A DNA stretch of 64,000 nucleotides from Methylococcaceae bacterium (GCA_030693065.1 JAUYBL010000020.1:1-64000), one strand, 5' to 3'; shown: positions 15,351 to 25,898, numbered from the stretch's first letter. The notes: generated by a model not told the origin, from the sequence alone. A program made the numbers and translations.

Positions 15351-17537
15351 ATGTTTAAACGTATAACTTTCAGATCAAAAATACTTTTGGGTATTTGTTC
15401 AATCGTTATCTTATATAGCGCCATTCTCGGTTTTAGTTTAAATCACCAATTTTTAATATTAGAAGAGCAAACAGAAAAACTAAAAATTGTACAAAAAAAT
15501 GCCTTCCTTGCTGATGAAATTGCTTTTCATATAACCATGGTCAAAGAATATTCCATGGATTCAGCAATTTCAAATAAACAGAATAAATTTCAAGACGCCA
15601 AAATTTCAGCTGATGCTGTTAACAAAGGTATTTCAATATTACTTGGGGAAGTTAATTCTGCTGCTGATACCCAGAAATTGAATAAGCTTTTATCCGATTT
15701 CGATGTTTTCTACTCGCTTAATATAAAAATGGTTTCTGCCTATATTGAAAATGGCTATGCGGCTGGCGAAATCATTAAGGAAAGTGTTGAAAACAAGGCC
15801 GCCGAATTAAACAAGCAACTACAAGAATTAAGCTATAAACAAACATTAGAGACGTTTGACTTAAATAAATTCCAAAAACACGCCTCATTATTTTTGACAA
15901 TTATCGCAACGCTACTAGGAATAGTGGGCTTAGGAATCGCTATCTATTTAAGCCGGTATTTAAATAACCAGTTAGGCATTGATCCTTATTATGCCCAAGG
16001 TATAGCTAAAGAACTGTCCAAAGGAGATTTATCGCGTTCTATTCAATTGGAACCGGGTGACTCCAGCAGTTTACTTTTCGCTTTGGAAAAAATGCGTCAA
16101 CAATTATTGGCAAGAAAAACTAAAGATCAGAAAACACTACGAGAAGTTCTAAGAATAAAATTCGCTCTGGATCATGTCAGTGTCGGCACTATGATTACTA
16201 ATAGCCAACATATTATTGTTTACACTAACCATGAACTGAATAATATCTTTAATAAAGCTGAATCTGAAATTATCCAGATAACTCCCGATTTTTCATTAAA
16301 AACTTTAATTGGCAAAGATATTAGTGATTTAAATTTTATTTCGGCCGATATTGAGCTTCTTGATACTTTAACCAGCCCTCATAGAATCCCCCTCATTTTA
16401 GGCGGGCATCACATGGTGATTATCATAACCCCTGTTATTGATGAAAATGGTGAACGTATGGGCCTGGTATGTGAATGGCATGATCACACCGAAGAAGTGC
16501 TGGTGGAAAATGAGTTAGCAGCTGTAGTTGCATCGGCTTCGATGGGGGATTTCACCAGAGTATTTAATGTACAAGGTAAAAACGGGGTTATGCGCTTATT
16601 AGGTGAAGGCATTAATCAGTTAATGCATACCAACCAAATAAGCCTAAACGAAATATCCCGAGTATTAAGTGCAATAACACGTGGAGATCTTACCGATAGT
16701 ATTACCAATCCATATTTTGGTTCGTTTGGTGAATTAAAAGAAAGCACTAATGCGACCGTTGATAAATTAAGAGCCATTATCAGTCAGATTAAAGAAGTTA
16801 CAGATGTTATTCAAAACGGTGCCAGAGAAATTGCGTCCGGCAATAATGATCTATCTCAGCGAACCGAAAATCAGGCGGCTAGTCTGCAAGAAACGACGAC
16901 CAGTATTAAAGAATTAACGTCAGCAGTTCAAACTAACGCCGAAAATGCAAAAAAAGCCAATCAACTTGCTATAAGTGCAACAAATGTAGCCTCTAAGGGC
17001 AGTACAGTAATTGGTAACGTAATAGCCACCATGCAAGGAATTAACGATTCCTCACTTAAAGTCGTCGATATTATTTCGGTAATTGACAGTATTGCTTTTC
17101 AAACCAACATACTGGCACTCAATGCTGCGGTTGAAGCCGCTAGAGCTGGCGAAGAAGGAAGGGGATTTGCTGTTGTTGCAGGAGAAGTTAGAAACTTATC
17201 AAAACGCGCAGCGGCGGCGGCTGGAGAAATAAAAAGCCTGATTAGAGATTCCGTAGAAAAGATTGAAGATGGCACTAAACAGGTTGCAGAAGCTAGAGAA
17301 ACCATGGATGAAATTCTTAATTCAATTCAAATCGTAACTGTCATTATGGGCAATATTACTACTGCCTCAGCTGAACAAAGTATTGGCATCGAACAAGTTA
17401 ATAGGGCTATCGCTCAAATGGACGGAGTAACCCAACAAAATGCTGCGTTGGTTGAAGAGGCGGCAGCGGCAGCAGAATCTCTGGAAGAACAGTCACAAAA
17501 CCTGGCAACAACTGTAGAAAGTTTTAAATTGGATTGA
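15351..17537 (+). CDS. Large methyl-accepting chemotaxis protein with PAS-like domain
   Basis: A 728-residue receptor. A first membrane span at about residues 12-31 is followed by a helical sensor domain and a second span near 181-202. A HAMP-like segment comes next, then a PAS-like domain at about 260-385 ([23 protein letters not shown] and [21 protein letters not shown]). A second HAMP-like segment near 390-480 precedes the signalling coiled coil with tip [27 protein letters not shown], which has the usual Arg. It differs strongly from the paired receptors further left and is closer to the Tsr/Aer type. It is the last gene of the rightward che operon. It ends [11 protein letters not shown] without a recognisable docking pentapeptide. 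Confidence 0.92.
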   Translation: MFKRITFRSKILLGICSIVILYSAILGFSLNHQFLILEEQTEKLKIVQKNAFLADEIAFHITMVKEYSMDSAISNKQNKFQDAKISADAVNKGISILLGEVNSAADTQKLNKLLSDFDVFYSLNIKMVSAYIENGYAAGEIIKESVENKAAELNKQLQELSYKQTLETFDLNKFQKHASLFLTIIATLLGIVGLGIAIYLSRYLNNQLGIDPYYAQGIAKELSKGDLSRSIQLEPGDSSSLLFALEKMRQQLLARKTKDQKTLREVLRIKFALDHVSVGTMITNSQHIIVYTNHELNNIFNKAESEIIQITPDFSLKTLIGKDISDLNFISADIELLDTLTSPHRIPLILGGHHMVIIITPVIDENGERMGLVCEWHDHTEEVLVENELAAVVASASMGDFTRVFNVQGKNGVMRLLGEGINQLMHTNQISLNEISRVLSAITRGDLTDSITNPYFGSFGELKESTNATVDKLRAIISQIKEVTDVIQNGAREIASGNNDLSQRTENQAASLQETTTSIKELTSAVQTNAENAKKANQLAISATNVASKGSTVIGNVIATMQGINDSSLKVVDIISVIDSIAFQTNILALNAAVEAARAGEEGRGFAVVAGEVRNLSKRAAAAAGEIKSLIRDSVEKIEDGTKQVAEARETMDEILNSIQIVTVIMGNITTASAEQSIGIEQVNRAIAQMDGVTQQNAALVEEAAAAAESLEEQSQNLATTVESFKLD

Positions 17538-17563
17538 AAAAATCGGCCTTCAAAAAATAGTAG

Positions 17564-18223
17564 CTAGACGTTAAGGAAAGCCACCAATTGGTTAAAATCA
17601 GGTGCTTTAGTAAACGGTATAACGCCTAACAATGGCACATCCACAGCCGCTTTTAAGGTTTGAATATTTTCCTCTCGCACTAGCATGTCAGCATCAGTAC
17701 AGGTTGCAATCCAGCCTGCGCAGGGCACTCTGGCTTGCTTGATAGCTTGATGCGTTAACTTAGCATGGTTGATACAACCTAAACGGATGGCGACCACCAT
17801 AATCACTGGCAACGCTAAGCTTTTGGCCAAATCGCTAATGTCTTGATCGTTATTTATCGGCGCTAACCAGCCGCCCGCACCTTCCACCAGGATGATTTCT
17901 GCCTGCTGTTTTAGCACATCGAACTTAGCCAGCACTTCGCTCAAAACCACAGGATTATCTTTACCTGCAATATGCGGTGACACCGGCAGCTCATAAGCGT
18001 AAGGATTCACCAATTCATAAGCGACAGCAACTGAAGCATGAGCCTGAATCAACAAGGCATCTTCGTTTTTCAGTTGCCCATCTTGCCAAACACAACCGGC
18101 CGCCACCGGCTTCATACCCACAACTGTTTTGCCCTGCTGCTTGAAATATTCCATCAACGCCAAGGTTACCCAGGTTTTGCCAGCATCGGTATCGGTACCG
18201 GTAATGAAATAGCCTTGGGACAT
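17564..18223 (-). CDS. bioD: Dethiobiotin synthetase
   Basis: BioD closes the ureido ring of dethiobiotin from diaminopelargonic acid, CO2 and ATP. The 219-residue protein starts at ATG 18223 (MSQGYFITGTDTDAGKTWV), where GTDTDAGKT is the P-loop. VVGMKPVAAGC and EGAGGWLAPIN are further family motifs. The longer upstream frame lies inside bioC and is not used. It is the last gene of bioBFHCD, five bases after bioC, and converges on the MCP gene with only 26 bases between. Confidence 0.95.
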   Translation of the reverse strand: MSQGYFITGTDTDAGKTWVTLALMEYFKQQGKTVVGMKPVAAGCVWQDGQLKNEDALLIQAHASVAVAYELVNPYAYELPVSPHIAGKDNPVVLSEVLAKFDVLKQQAEIILVEGAGGWLAPINNDQDISDLAKSLALPVIMVVAIRLGCINHAKLTHQAIKQARVPCAGWIATCTDADMLVREENIQTLKAAVDVPLLGVIPFTKAPDFNQLVAFLNV

Positions 18224-18228
18224 GTTGC

Positions 18229-19023
18229 TTATGCCTGTGCCTGTATCAAGAAACATTCGAAGGTCGCCGGAATCATGCCCTCGAGCCGATGTAAGTCATA
18301 CGTTTTAATCATGTGTTGTAACTGCGTTTGTGTAGTGACGGCTTTATTGCGCTCACCGATAACATTTTGCGCGCCGATGGCTTTTAACTCGCGCATCAAT
18401 GCCAACACCGAATCATATTTTGATAAATATGTGTTGCGTTCAATACGCACCCGTCTAAAACCTGCTTGCCGTAAAAAATGCTCGATGTCTGCAACACCAT
18501 AAAACTCATTGACGTGATTGTAATCATCGACCTCAGCCCAGGCGGCTTTTAATTCCTGCAATGTGTGTGGACCAAAAGTTGAAAATACCAATTGTCCACC
18601 TGGCTTTAGTGTCCGCTTAAGCTCAGCAAAGACAGAGCTAAGATTGCGGCACCATTGCAAGGCAAGATTGGAGACCACGACATCGACCGTACTTGCTGCA
18701 ATAGGCAATTGCTCGGCATCAGCGCAGATATACCTGACATTGTTATGAGCAGCTAACTTGCTGCGCGTGGCTTCAAGCATACCAAAAGCAATATCAACGG
18801 CGATTACAGACTGCGGCGGGTTTTGGTTTTTTGTTGACAATAATTCACCGGTTAAAAAACCGGTGCCACAGCCCAGATCCAATACCGTGCCAGCCAGTTT
18901 TTCTGCATTTGTACCAGCCAATAATACCTTGCCAACAGTGCGCTGCAGTTCCGCTGCGCCATCATAAGTAGCGGACGCTGCGGCAAATGAGTGCCTTATT
19001 CTGGCTTTTTCCGGATTAAACAT
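18229..19023 (-). CDS. bioC: Malonyl-ACP O-methyltransferase
   Basis: BioC methylates the free carboxyl of malonyl-ACP so that fatty-acid synthesis can make the pimelate moiety. The 264-residue protein is a class I SAM methyltransferase: VLDLGCGTGFLTGELL is motif I, VIAVDIAFGMLE holds the acidic residue that binds SAM ribose, and CADAEQLPIAASTVDVVVSNLALQWC is the substrate-side core typical of BioC. It overlaps bioH by eight bases and is followed by bioD. Confidence 0.95.
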   Translation of the reverse strand: MFNPEKARIRHSFAAASATYDGAAELQRTVGKVLLAGTNAEKLAGTVLDLGCGTGFLTGELLSTKNQNPPQSVIAVDIAFGMLEATRSKLAAHNNVRYICADAEQLPIAASTVDVVVSNLALQWCRNLSSVFAELKRTLKPGGQLVFSTFGPHTLQELKAAWAEVDDYNHVNEFYGVADIEHFLRQAGFRRVRIERNTYLSKYDSVLALMRELKAIGAQNVIGERNKAVTTQTQLQHMIKTYDLHRLEGMIPATFECFLIQAQA

Positions 19024-19801
19024 GGTGCTCTATAAAATCTGAGATCATTGCAACAACTTCATTTGGATGCGATAAAAACGGCGCATGACCGGCTTTGTCG
19101 ATGACTTTAACCGTCATATTCGGAGAGAGAGTTTGTAGATACTCACCGACAGCAACCGGTACTAACGCATCTTTAGCACCCAATATTGATAAGATCGGCA
19201 TCGACAGTTCACTCAATGTTGCTCTTAAATCGGCGCTTTTTAAAATCTCTAAACCGCCTTGCAAAGTCGCCTCATTCGGGGGGGGATATTCAGCCACAGC
19301 CGTTTTCAATTCTTTCATCAATTTTTTGTAATCTTGTAAGCCATTGACCTGTAATGATAGAAAACGCAGCAAGGTCGCCTGGCAGTTTTCTTGAAGACTG
19401 CTCGCAAAACTATCTAGTAATTCTATTTTCATTCCCGGCCACTGCACTTCGCTGGTGCTCAACTGAGTAAAATGCGGATTACCCGTCATCATTATCAATG
19501 CCGTGCAGCGCTCCGGAAAACGTCTGGCAAAATCCAGCACTACCGTTGCACCTAGCGACCAGCCCAGCCAGCAAGCCGGTTCGTTGTCGATGTTGCTAGC
19601 TAATAATTCGCTAATTTGTTCAAGATGAAACGGCTGCAGCGCTTCGCTTTGGCCGTGACCGGGTAAATCAATGCACGTCACCCGAAAATTCTGGGCCAAC
19701 TGCTTTGCGAACTTTCGCCAGATACCGGTATGCATCGCCCAGCCATGCACCAGCACGATGGGCTTGCCGCTGCCGAAGGTTTCCTGGTGGATTTTGGTCA
19801 T
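19016..19801 (-). CDS. bioH: Pimeloyl-ACP methyl ester carboxylesterase
   Basis: BioH removes the methyl group from pimeloyl-ACP methyl ester, ending the chain-elongation phase. The 261-residue alpha/beta hydrolase has an oxyanion-hole region VLVHGWAMHTGIW, the nucleophile in WLGWSLGATV, an acid in ILGAKDALVPV and the catalytic His in DKAGHAPFLSHP. Placement between bioF and bioC supports this specific identity. Its start follows the bioF stop directly. Confidence 0.94.
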   Translation of the reverse strand: MTKIHQETFGSGKPIVLVHGWAMHTGIWRKFAKQLAQNFRVTCIDLPGHGQSEALQPFHLEQISELLASNIDNEPACWLGWSLGATVVLDFARRFPERCTALIMMTGNPHFTQLSTSEVQWPGMKIELLDSFASSLQENCQATLLRFLSLQVNGLQDYKKLMKELKTAVAEYPPPNEATLQGGLEILKSADLRATLSELSMPILSILGAKDALVPVAVGEYLQTLSPNMTVKVIDKAGHAPFLSHPNEVVAMISDFIEHHV

Positions 19802-21091
19802 TTAAAAATCTTTAAGTTGTCCTTCGACAAGGCTCTCCTGAGCGGAGTCGAAGGGCTCAGGACGAACGGCAGAAGTTGATTTCGTTCGTGGTGAGCGTGT
19901 CGAACCGTGAACGAAATCAACTTGCTCAGATATTCTGTGAGCTATCGCTTCCAACAACTGGTCAACCTGTTCAAACTCGTGCAACGCAGACAACGTTACT
20001 CGTAAACGGGCACTGCCTTGCGGTACTGTCGGCGGGCGAATCGCGCTGACTAAAAAGCCATCGTTTAATAACTGTTGACTAATTGCCATTGCCTCTTGGC
20101 TAGCGCCGATGACGATAGGCTGGATCGGTGAAGCAGATGACATCAGCTGCAAGCCAAGTTGCTCGGCACCTAAACGAAAATGCGCAGATAATTTTGCCAG
20201 CTTCTCCCGACGCCATGGCTCGGCAATAATGATTTTTAAACTGGCGCGGGTAGCTTCGGCGACTGCTGCCGGTAAGGCTGTGGTGTAAACGTAGGTTCTG
20301 GCTTTTTGAATCAAAGTTTCAATCAAGGCGTCAGACCCCGCTACAAAAGCGCCAAAGGTACCAAAGCCTTTACCCAACGTGCCGACCAATATTGGCACGT
20401 CGTCCGGCCCCAAATTAGTAACTTCCAACACCCCGCCGCCGGATGCACCGATAACTCCTAAGCCATGCGCATCATCAACCATCAACCAGGCATCATGTCG
20501 CTTTGCTGCTGCAGCCAATGCTTGCAGCGGTGCCAAGTCGCCATCCATGCTAAATACACCATCGGTGACAACCAACTTATTACCTGTAGCCTTGGTCAGA
20601 TTGGCTTCAAGATGTTCGACATCAGCATGCGGATAGCGTTTGAATTTTGCCCCAGACAATAAGCCACCATCCAGCAGCGAGGCATGATTAAGACGATCTT
20701 CGAAAACAGAATCGCCGCGCCCGACCAACGCAGAAATAGCGCCCATATTGGCCATATAACCGGTGGAAAACAGCAGCGCGCGCTCGCGGCCGGTAAACTC
20801 GGCAAGCTCTTCTTCCAGCGCATGATGCGCCAAGCTATGTCCACAAATTAAATGCGCCGAGCCACTGCCGACGCCATAAGTGTCCGCAGCGGTTTTAAAG
20901 GCTTTAACCACATCCGGATGATTAGCCAGCCCCAAATAATCATTGCTGCAAAAATTGACGACATTGTTGCCGACAATCTGTAAATGAATGCCTTGGGGGG
21001 ACTCAATAACGCGCCTGGAGCGGTACAGCCCTTGCTCTTTCTGGGCCTCCAGACCTCGACTTAATAAAGCATCCAGGTTTTGCTCAGTCAT
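19802..21091 (-). CDS. bioF: 8-amino-7-oxononanoate synthase with repeat-encoded C-terminal tail
   Basis: BioF condenses pimeloyl-ACP with alanine using PLP. Motifs: [37 protein letters not shown] and the PLP lysine in [16 protein letters not shown] 21091 overlaps the bioB stop as TGATG. The protein has 429 residues, about 40 more than usual. The family-like part ends near AIAHRISEQ. The remaining tail (starting [15 protein letters not shown]) is read from two palindromic repeats (19821-19854 and 19873-19923). The repeats appear to have entered at the 3' end and moved the stop codon downstream without breaking the core enzyme. Confidence 0.95.
   Translation of the reverse strand: MTEQNLDALLSRGLEAQKEQGLYRSRRVIESPQGIHLQIVGNNVVNFCSNDYLGLANHPDVVKAFKTAADTYGVGSGSAHLICGHSLAHHALEEELAEFTGRERALLFSTGYMANMGAISALVGRGDSVFEDRLNHASLLDGGLLSGAKFKRYPHADVEHLEANLTKATGNKLVVTDGVFSMDGDLAPLQALAAAAKRHDAWLMVDDAHGLGVIGASGGGVLEVTNLGPDDVPILVGTLGKGFGTFGAFVAGSDALIETLIQKARTYVYTTALPAAVAEATRASLKIIIAEPWRREKLAKLSAHFRLGAEQLGLQLMSSASPIQPIVIGASQEAMAISQQLLNDGFLVSAIRPPTVPQGSARLRVTLSALHEFEQVDQLLEAIAHRISEQVDFVHGSTRSPRTKSTSAVRPEPFDSAQESLVEGQLKDF
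19821..19923. repeat. Two palindromic repeats inside the 3' end of bioF
   Basis: CCTTCGAC (19821-19828) pairs with GTCGAAGG (19847-19854). AAGTTGATTTCGTTC (19873-19887) pairs perfectly with GAACGAAATCAACTT (19909-19923). The motif family (CTTCGAC...CTCAGGACGAAC) resembles dispersed repeats seen in many bacterial genomes. It is translated as the extra tail of BioF. Confidence 0.8.
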
Positions 21092-22059
21092 CAAGCGTAG
21101 CTCGACCCGCCTGAATGCAGCCCTAAGCGATCGAACAAGGCCAGATCATGATTGGTCATCGGGTTGTCGGTAGTCAGCAGTTTGTCACCGTAAAATATGG
21201 AATTGGCTCCGGCCAAAAAGCACAAGGCCTGCATTTCATCACTCATATCTTTACGACCGGCCGACAAACGCACGCGGGATTCCGGCATTAAGATACGCGC
21301 CACGGCGATGGTTCTGACAAACACCAATGGATCCAAGGCTTCAGTGCCCATTAACGGCGTGCCTTCCACTTGTACCAACATGTTTACCGGCACGCTTTCC
21401 GGATGTTTCGGCATGTTCGCCAATTCAATCAGCAAATTGGCGCGATCCTTATCGCTCTCGCCCATGCCGACAATGCCGCCGCAGCAGACGTTAATACCGG
21501 CGTCTCTAACGCGCGACAAAGTATCTAATCTGTCTTGATAAGTGCGCGTGGTAATAACTTCAGAATAATAATCTTCGGAAGTATCGAGGTTGTGATTGTA
21601 ATAATCCAGGCCGCCTTCTTTAAGACGCGCGGTTTGTGTGTCAGTCAACATGCCAAGTGTTACGCAGGTTTCCATACCCAAGGCTTTAACGCCTTGCACC
21701 ATTTCCACCACGCGCTCAATATCCCGGTCTTTTGGTGACCGCCAAGCCGCACCCATGCAAAATCTTGAAGCGCCTTGATCTTTAGCCTGTTGGGCGGCTT
21801 TTAAAACTGCATCTACCGGCATTAATGCTTCCGGTTTTAAGTCGGAATCATAACGCGCGCTTTGCGGGCAATAGCCGCAATCTTCCGAACATGAGCCGGT
21901 TTTGATGCTCAACAAACTGCTGACTTGCACTTCATTAGGATCAAAATGCCCACGATGCGTGACTTGCGCCTGAAAAATCAGGTCATTAAAAGGCAAGGCA
22001 AAAAGCGCTTGTACTTCTTCCAACTGCCAATCATGGCGTATTGCGGGGCTTGCAGACAT
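21091..22059 (-). CDS. bioB: Biotin synthase
   Basis: BioB is a radical-SAM enzyme that inserts sulfur into dethiobiotin. The 322-residue protein carries the cluster motif [11 protein letters not shown] (Cys-x3-Cys-x2-Cys), the family core [15 protein letters not shown] and [13 protein letters not shown], and the conserved Arg in [13 protein letters not shown]. It is the first gene of bioBFHCD. Only 39 bases separate its start from the divergent comF, so both promoters must lie in or near that gap; no clear BirA-type palindrome is seen there. Confidence 0.97.
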   Translation of the reverse strand: MSASPAIRHDWQLEEVQALFALPFNDLIFQAQVTHRGHFDPNEVQVSSLLSIKTGSCSEDCGYCPQSARYDSDLKPEALMPVDAVLKAAQQAKDQGASRFCMGAAWRSPKDRDIERVVEMVQGVKALGMETCVTLGMLTDTQTARLKEGGLDYYNHNLDTSEDYYSEVITTRTYQDRLDTLSRVRDAGINVCCGGIVGMGESDKDRANLLIELANMPKHPESVPVNMLVQVEGTPLMGTEALDPLVFVRTIAVARILMPESRVRLSAGRKDMSDEMQALCFLAGANSIFYGDKLLTTDNPMTNHDLALFDRLGLHSGGSSYA

Positions 22060-22098
22060 GCTGTTATTCTCCAGTGTCGGATTGCTTAGAGGCTTTCA

Positions 22099-22830
22099 AT
22101 GAACACTCGTCGACCTGTTCAAAGAATTAAAGTATACAACTGGCTTGATATTATACAGAAGCACTTGCTTCCGGCCACCTGCATCTTATGCAATTCCCCC
22201 GGCCAAGCAGGACACGATATTTGCGACACCTGCTTACAACACTTACCCAGAGTGGTATTGTGCTGTCATCAATGCGCAGAAATACTAGAAACTCAATCGT
22301 CTTGGCCAATGCTTTGCGGCCGCTGTCTAAGCCATCCGCCCGCTTACGATAGAACCTACGCGCCGTTTATTTATCAGGGCGCCATTCGGCATTTGATTAC
22401 CACGTTGAAGTTTGGTGCTGATTATAAAAACGCGCGCTTACTCGGCCATTTATTAAGTGACTACCTGCACGATAGCGCCGACAAACCCGACTGCATTATC
22501 CCGATTCCTTTACATAAATCGCGTTATCGGGAGCGTGGTTTCAATCAAGCCATAGAAATTGCCAGAATCGTGTCGAAAGAATTGCAAATCCCGTTAGATC
22601 TCGACAGCTGCATTCGCCATCGCAACACCCCGCATCAAATCGCCCTGCCCGCCAAACAGCGCCGTAAAAACATGAAAAACGCTTTTTCTTTGCGCAAGCC
22701 AATCACCGCCCAACATGTTGCGATTATTGACGACGTAATGACCACCGGCACCACGGCGCATGAATTAGCCGTGGTGTTAAAAAATGCCGGGGTTGCTCGG
22801 GTGGATGTGTGGGTTGTTGCTAGGGCTTAA
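22099..22830 (+). CDS. comF: ComF family phosphoribosyltransferase-like protein
   Basis: A 243-residue protein with an N-terminal zinc finger (CILCNSPGQAGHDICDTC, then CHQC and CGRC) and a C-terminal phosphoribosyltransferase fold. The PRPP-binding loop is VAIIDDVMTTGTTAHELA; CIIPIPLHKSRYRERGFNQA is also typical. ComF homologues are needed for DNA uptake in competent bacteria, and one is involved in recombination of single-stranded DNA. It is divergent from bioB, an arrangement common in gammaproteobacteria. Confidence 0.9.
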   Translation: MNTRRPVQRIKVYNWLDIIQKHLLPATCILCNSPGQAGHDICDTCLQHLPRVVLCCHQCAEILETQSSWPMLCGRCLSHPPAYDRTYAPFIYQGAIRHLITTLKFGADYKNARLLGHLLSDYLHDSADKPDCIIPIPLHKSRYRERGFNQAIEIARIVSKELQIPLDLDSCIRHRNTPHQIALPAKQRRKNMKNAFSLRKPITAQHVAIIDDVMTTGTTAHELAVVLKNAGVARVDVWVVARA

Positions 22831-22868
22831 GGATTTCGCCAAAATTAACTTCCTTATTTACGATCGTG

Positions 22869-22917
22869 TTGTAGGGGCGAATTCATTCGCCCAGGGCGAT
22901 TAAAATCGCCCCTACAA
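22869..22917. repeat. GTAGGGGCGA palindromic repeat
   Basis: TTGTAGGGGCGA (22869-22880) pairs perfectly with TCGCCCCTACAA (22906-22917). The unit lies between comF and the restriction-methylation gene, which are convergent, and could act as a transcription barrier. A half copy lies inside the latter gene at 23228-23250, and a related palindrome at 34659-34686. Confidence 0.8.
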
Positions 22918-22961
22918 TTGAATTAGTGACGTTATTTTAACCATATCCTAAGGATTAACTA

Positions 22962-25898
22962 TCAAGCCAGCAACGCCTGATAGCGCTCAAATAAAAACGC
23001 CACTCGCGCCGCGTCGTCTTTTTCGCCTTTGTAACCGTAAGCAGCATCGACAGCTTTATCGAGTTGAGCGTGGGCTTTGCGTAACTCGGCGGGCATGTTG
23101 CCGGGTGCGTAGAGTGTCGCCAGCGAGCAACGTTGCTCATTAACCGCACAACGTTGTTGCTCGGCGACGCGGGCGTCCAATATGGCTTGCGCGGCGGTTT
23201 CGATGGCGGCTTGGTTTTTAGTAGTTTGGGCGAATGAATTCGCCCCTACAGTCGGCCACGGGAAATTGTTATAAACAATAGTATTGGAATAGTTGTAATC
23301 GCTTTTTAAACGCCCACACACCGTGCGCATCCAAGCGTTGTGCATGGTCGAACACAACATTCCGAAGTGATACAAACTGGTTTCAGTCAGAAAAAACAGT
23401 TTGTTTCCACAAATCACCGAACCGTCCAGATAACCGATAGGCACAAATTGTCGACGCTCTGATGACACCATGGGCACGGCCAAATATTGCGCGGAAACCG
23501 GCACTCGAATTTCGCCAAACAAATACGGCGCATCGGCCAATTTTTGCGTCGCCGCTTTGGTGCTGGCAAGCCGCATCACTTTGACTGCCTGCATCCGTCG
23601 TTGAATTTCCGGTGAATCTTTACGATCAGCGGCGGTGCTGTCTTTCAGCCATAAACAATATCGGTCGATGCCGTTGATAAATTCTTCACCCATTAAAAAC
23701 GGCCGGATGTACTTTGCGGCAATCGGATCTGTGGCACGAATCAACGCCGCTTCTTCTGCCGTCAGCAACAAATTGCCGCCTTCTGTCGGTTTACTGCCAT
23801 AAACCATCTCCGGCACACCCGCACACAACGGCTTGCGGCGTTTGTCGATAAACACGGTCGGCGCATCGACCAAATACGGATTGATGTTGTCGGCTACGAT
23901 CGCAGTAGCTTCGCCGCTGATGTCGTCACCGTAATCAAACAAAACGTAGGAGCGGGCCATGCCCGCGATCAAAAGGTCGCGGGCACGGCCCGCTCCTACA
24001 TCGGATAATCCAACCGAAGCGAGTCCAAAACCGACAATCACACAATGCACCGCCGCCACGCCTTTGCCTTCATTGCTCCAGCGAAAGGTACGATGGGCAA
24101 AGTGAATACGAATGGGATGCTCACCGGTCATCAGCGGTCGCCACAAAACCGCGACCTGCTCGCCTTGGGTAATGCTGTTGGTGGACACAAACGCGACGGG
24201 AATCCCCCCTAGCCCCCCTTTTTCAAAGTGGGGAACCGATGTCGCTGAAACAAACTCCTCCCCCTTTGTAAAAGGGGGATCGAGGGGGATTTCCCAAGCA
24301 ATATAACGCGCGGCTTTCACATACCAAGCCGCCACATAATCCAGCACACCCGCGCCATTCATGCCTTGGCAAACTGCGGCCAAATCGACTTTTTGCTCCT
24401 TGCTTTGATAGCTGTAACCAATAAACGGCGGATTGCCCATCACAAAACTGCATTGCCTAGGCGGCAACACCTCGGCCCAATCGATTCTTAAGGCATTGCC
24501 GCAAACAATGTTGGCGCGTTTGGTCAGCGGGATGCGGGTGTAGTAATTGCCGAAGCGCTGCACTTTCATGTTCATTTGATGATCGGTCAGCCATAGCGCC
24601 AAGGTGGCAATTTGCGCGGCGCTGCTGTCTATTTCAATGCCGTGAAATTGATCGACATTGCAGCGAATCAGGGTATCGACATCCAAATGACCGCTGAGAT
24701 TATCGCCCCACAAGGCTTCGATTACGTCCAACTCCAACAGGCGCAGTTCGCGGTAGGCAATCACCAAAAAGTTGCCGCAGCCGCAAGCCGGATCGAAGAA
24801 GTTAAGGGCGGTGAGTTTGTGATGAAACGCCGTGAGTTTCTTTTTGTCGCGGCGGACTTTGCGGAACTCGGCCTGCAAGTCATCCAAAAACAGTGGCCGA
24901 ATGACTTTGAGAATGTTGGCTTCAGAGGTGTAATGCGCGCCAAACTCGCGGCGCTTTTTGTTTTTGCTGCTGGCGACTTCGTCATCAAAATGCATGATGG
25001 CCTGAAACAACGAGCCGAAAATCGCCGGACTAATGTCGCTCCAATCCAGCTTGGCGCAGTCGATCAAGGTTTGCCGGGCGGTGGCGTCAAAATAGCATTG
25101 CGCCAGGCTGTCTTTAAACAACGCGCCGTTGACATGCGGAAACTGCGCCAAATGTTCCGGCAAGTTACGCGGCCTAACTTCCGGCGCGCGGTTAAGGGTA
25201 TCGAACAGCGCCAGCAACGCACCGTGCAAATCGCCGCCGTCGGGCTGGGTGTAGTTAATCAGATAATCCAGAAATACATCATTACGACCAAACAGCGCGG
25301 TGTCGTCGGCAAACAGGCAAAACAGCAGACGCACCAGATAAGTTTCCAAGTCTTTACCATCATAGCCAGTCGCTTTGATGGCATCGTGCAGGCTGGCCAT
25401 TTTATCGGCGGCGGCGCGGTTAATGGCTTCTTGCTGCTGGGTGACGATGGCCTCAAACCCGGCCAAAAACTTAAAGGCTTCGATATGTTTGGGCAGCTCA
25501 GCAAGCTTGATTTTTAATGGCTCGGCATCGTTTTGATTATCCAGATCCACTAAATGCAAATTGGCAAAATCTGACACCAGCACATAACGCGGCAGCTCTT
25601 CATCTTTTAAGCCGGGGAAATAATCGACCGCTTGTTGATAGGCCTTGTGCAAATCCGCGCCGGTGGATTTCATCTCCACTAACAACAAGCCGGGAAAGAA
25701 GCCGTCTATCCGCCCGGCTTTACCGCCAAGCTTTTTGACCCGTTCTTCAAAACGCACCGCGCGCCGATGGTTAAGACCAAACACCGCGCACAAACCGCGA
25801 ATAAAATCCTGCGCCTCGCCCATCTCGTAACTGGCTTTAGAAAATTCCTTGGCAAAAGCCGTGGCGCGCTGACGGAGAATAGTGAGGTTTTTGGTCAT
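22962..25898 (-). CDS. Single-chain restriction-methylation enzyme (MmeI / type IIL-like)
   Basis: At 978 residues this fits the type IIL (MmeI-like) group, where one chain cuts and methylates DNA. The N-terminal nuclease has D...ExK: GRIDGFFPGLLLVEMKS (about residues 62-78). A helical linker follows. The N6-adenine methyltransferase has motif I FFDPACGCGNFLVIAYREL and motif IV MGNPPFIGYSY, and the C-terminal part is probably target recognition. Three different palindromic repeats are read through in frame: at 24199-24295 (IPLDPPFTKGE...HFEKGGLGG), 23946-23999 (VGAGRARDLLIAGMARSY) and 23228-23250. The first lies soon after NPPF, the second before target recognition. No separate restriction or specificity subunit is nearby. 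Whether the enzyme is still active with these inserts is not known. Confidence 0.85.
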   Translation of the reverse strand: MTKNLTILRQRATAFAKEFSKASYEMGEAQDFIRGLCAVFGLNHRRAVRFEERVKKLGGKAGRIDGFFPGLLLVEMKSTGADLHKAYQQAVDYFPGLKDEELPRYVLVSDFANLHLVDLDNQNDAEPLKIKLAELPKHIEAFKFLAGFEAIVTQQQEAINRAAADKMASLHDAIKATGYDGKDLETYLVRLLFCLFADDTALFGRNDVFLDYLINYTQPDGGDLHGALLALFDTLNRAPEVRPRNLPEHLAQFPHVNGALFKDSLAQCYFDATARQTLIDCAKLDWSDISPAIFGSLFQAIMHFDDEVASSKNKKRREFGAHYTSEANILKVIRPLFLDDLQAEFRKVRRDKKKLTAFHHKLTALNFFDPACGCGNFLVIAYRELRLLELDVIEALWGDNLSGHLDVDTLIRCNVDQFHGIEIDSSAAQIATLALWLTDHQMNMKVQRFGNYYTRIPLTKRANIVCGNALRIDWAEVLPPRQCSFVMGNPPFIGYSYQSKEQKVDLAAVCQGMNGAGVLDYVAAWYVKAARYIAWEIPLDPPFTKGEEFVSATSVPHFEKGGLGGIPVAFVSTNSITQGEQVAVLWRPLMTGEHPIRIHFAHRTFRWSNEGKGVAAVHCVIVGFGLASVGLSDVGAGRARDLLIAGMARSYVLFDYGDDISGEATAIVADNINPYLVDAPTVFIDKRRKPLCAGVPEMVYGSKPTEGGNLLLTAEEAALIRATDPIAAKYIRPFLMGEEFINGIDRYCLWLKDSTAADRKDSPEIQRRMQAVKVMRLASTKAATQKLADAPYLFGEIRVPVSAQYLAVPMVSSERRQFVPIGYLDGSVICGNKLFFLTETSLYHFGMLCSTMHNAWMRTVCGRLKSDYNYSNTIVYNNFPWPTVGANSFAQTTKNQAAIETAAQAILDARVAEQQRCAVNEQRCSLATLYAPGNMPAELRKAHAQLDKAVDAAYGYKGEKDDAARVAFLFERYQALLA
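23228..23250. repeat. Half copy of the GGGGCGAAT repeat inside the restriction gene
   Basis: GGGCGAATGAATTCGCCC is near-palindromic and matches one arm of the repeat at 22869-22917. It is read in frame near the C terminus of the restriction-methylation enzyme (VGANSFAQTT). Confidence 0.7.
23946..23999. repeat. GTAGGAGCGGGCC palindromic repeat inside the restriction gene
   Basis: GTAGGAGCGGGCC (23946-23958) pairs with GGCCCGCTCCTAC (23987-23999). The 54-bp unit is a whole number of codons and adds 18 residues without a stop. A near-identical copy, 22-bp arms, lies just before the gene at 25926-25980. Confidence 0.8.
24199..24295. repeat. GGGGGAT/CCCCCTTT repeat inside the restriction gene
   Basis: The segment has C- and G-runs in inverted order: GGAATCCCCCCTAGCCCCCC near the left and AAAAGGGGGATCGAGGGGGA near the right. 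It contains inner hairpins around CCCCCTTT. It is translated as EIPLDPPFTKGEEF and PHFEKGGLGGIPV, a peptide known to arise when this repeat enters coding sequence. Confidence 0.75.

Noticed and set aside
22060-22098. BirA-type operator between bioB and comF
   Set aside because: No long palindrome with the expected arms is visible in this 39-base gap.
24612-25517. Long + strand frame of about 300 codons opposite the restriction gene
   Set aside because: It is antisense to the nuclease/methyltransferase domains with clear motifs, has no family-like sequence, and arises from codon bias of the real gene.
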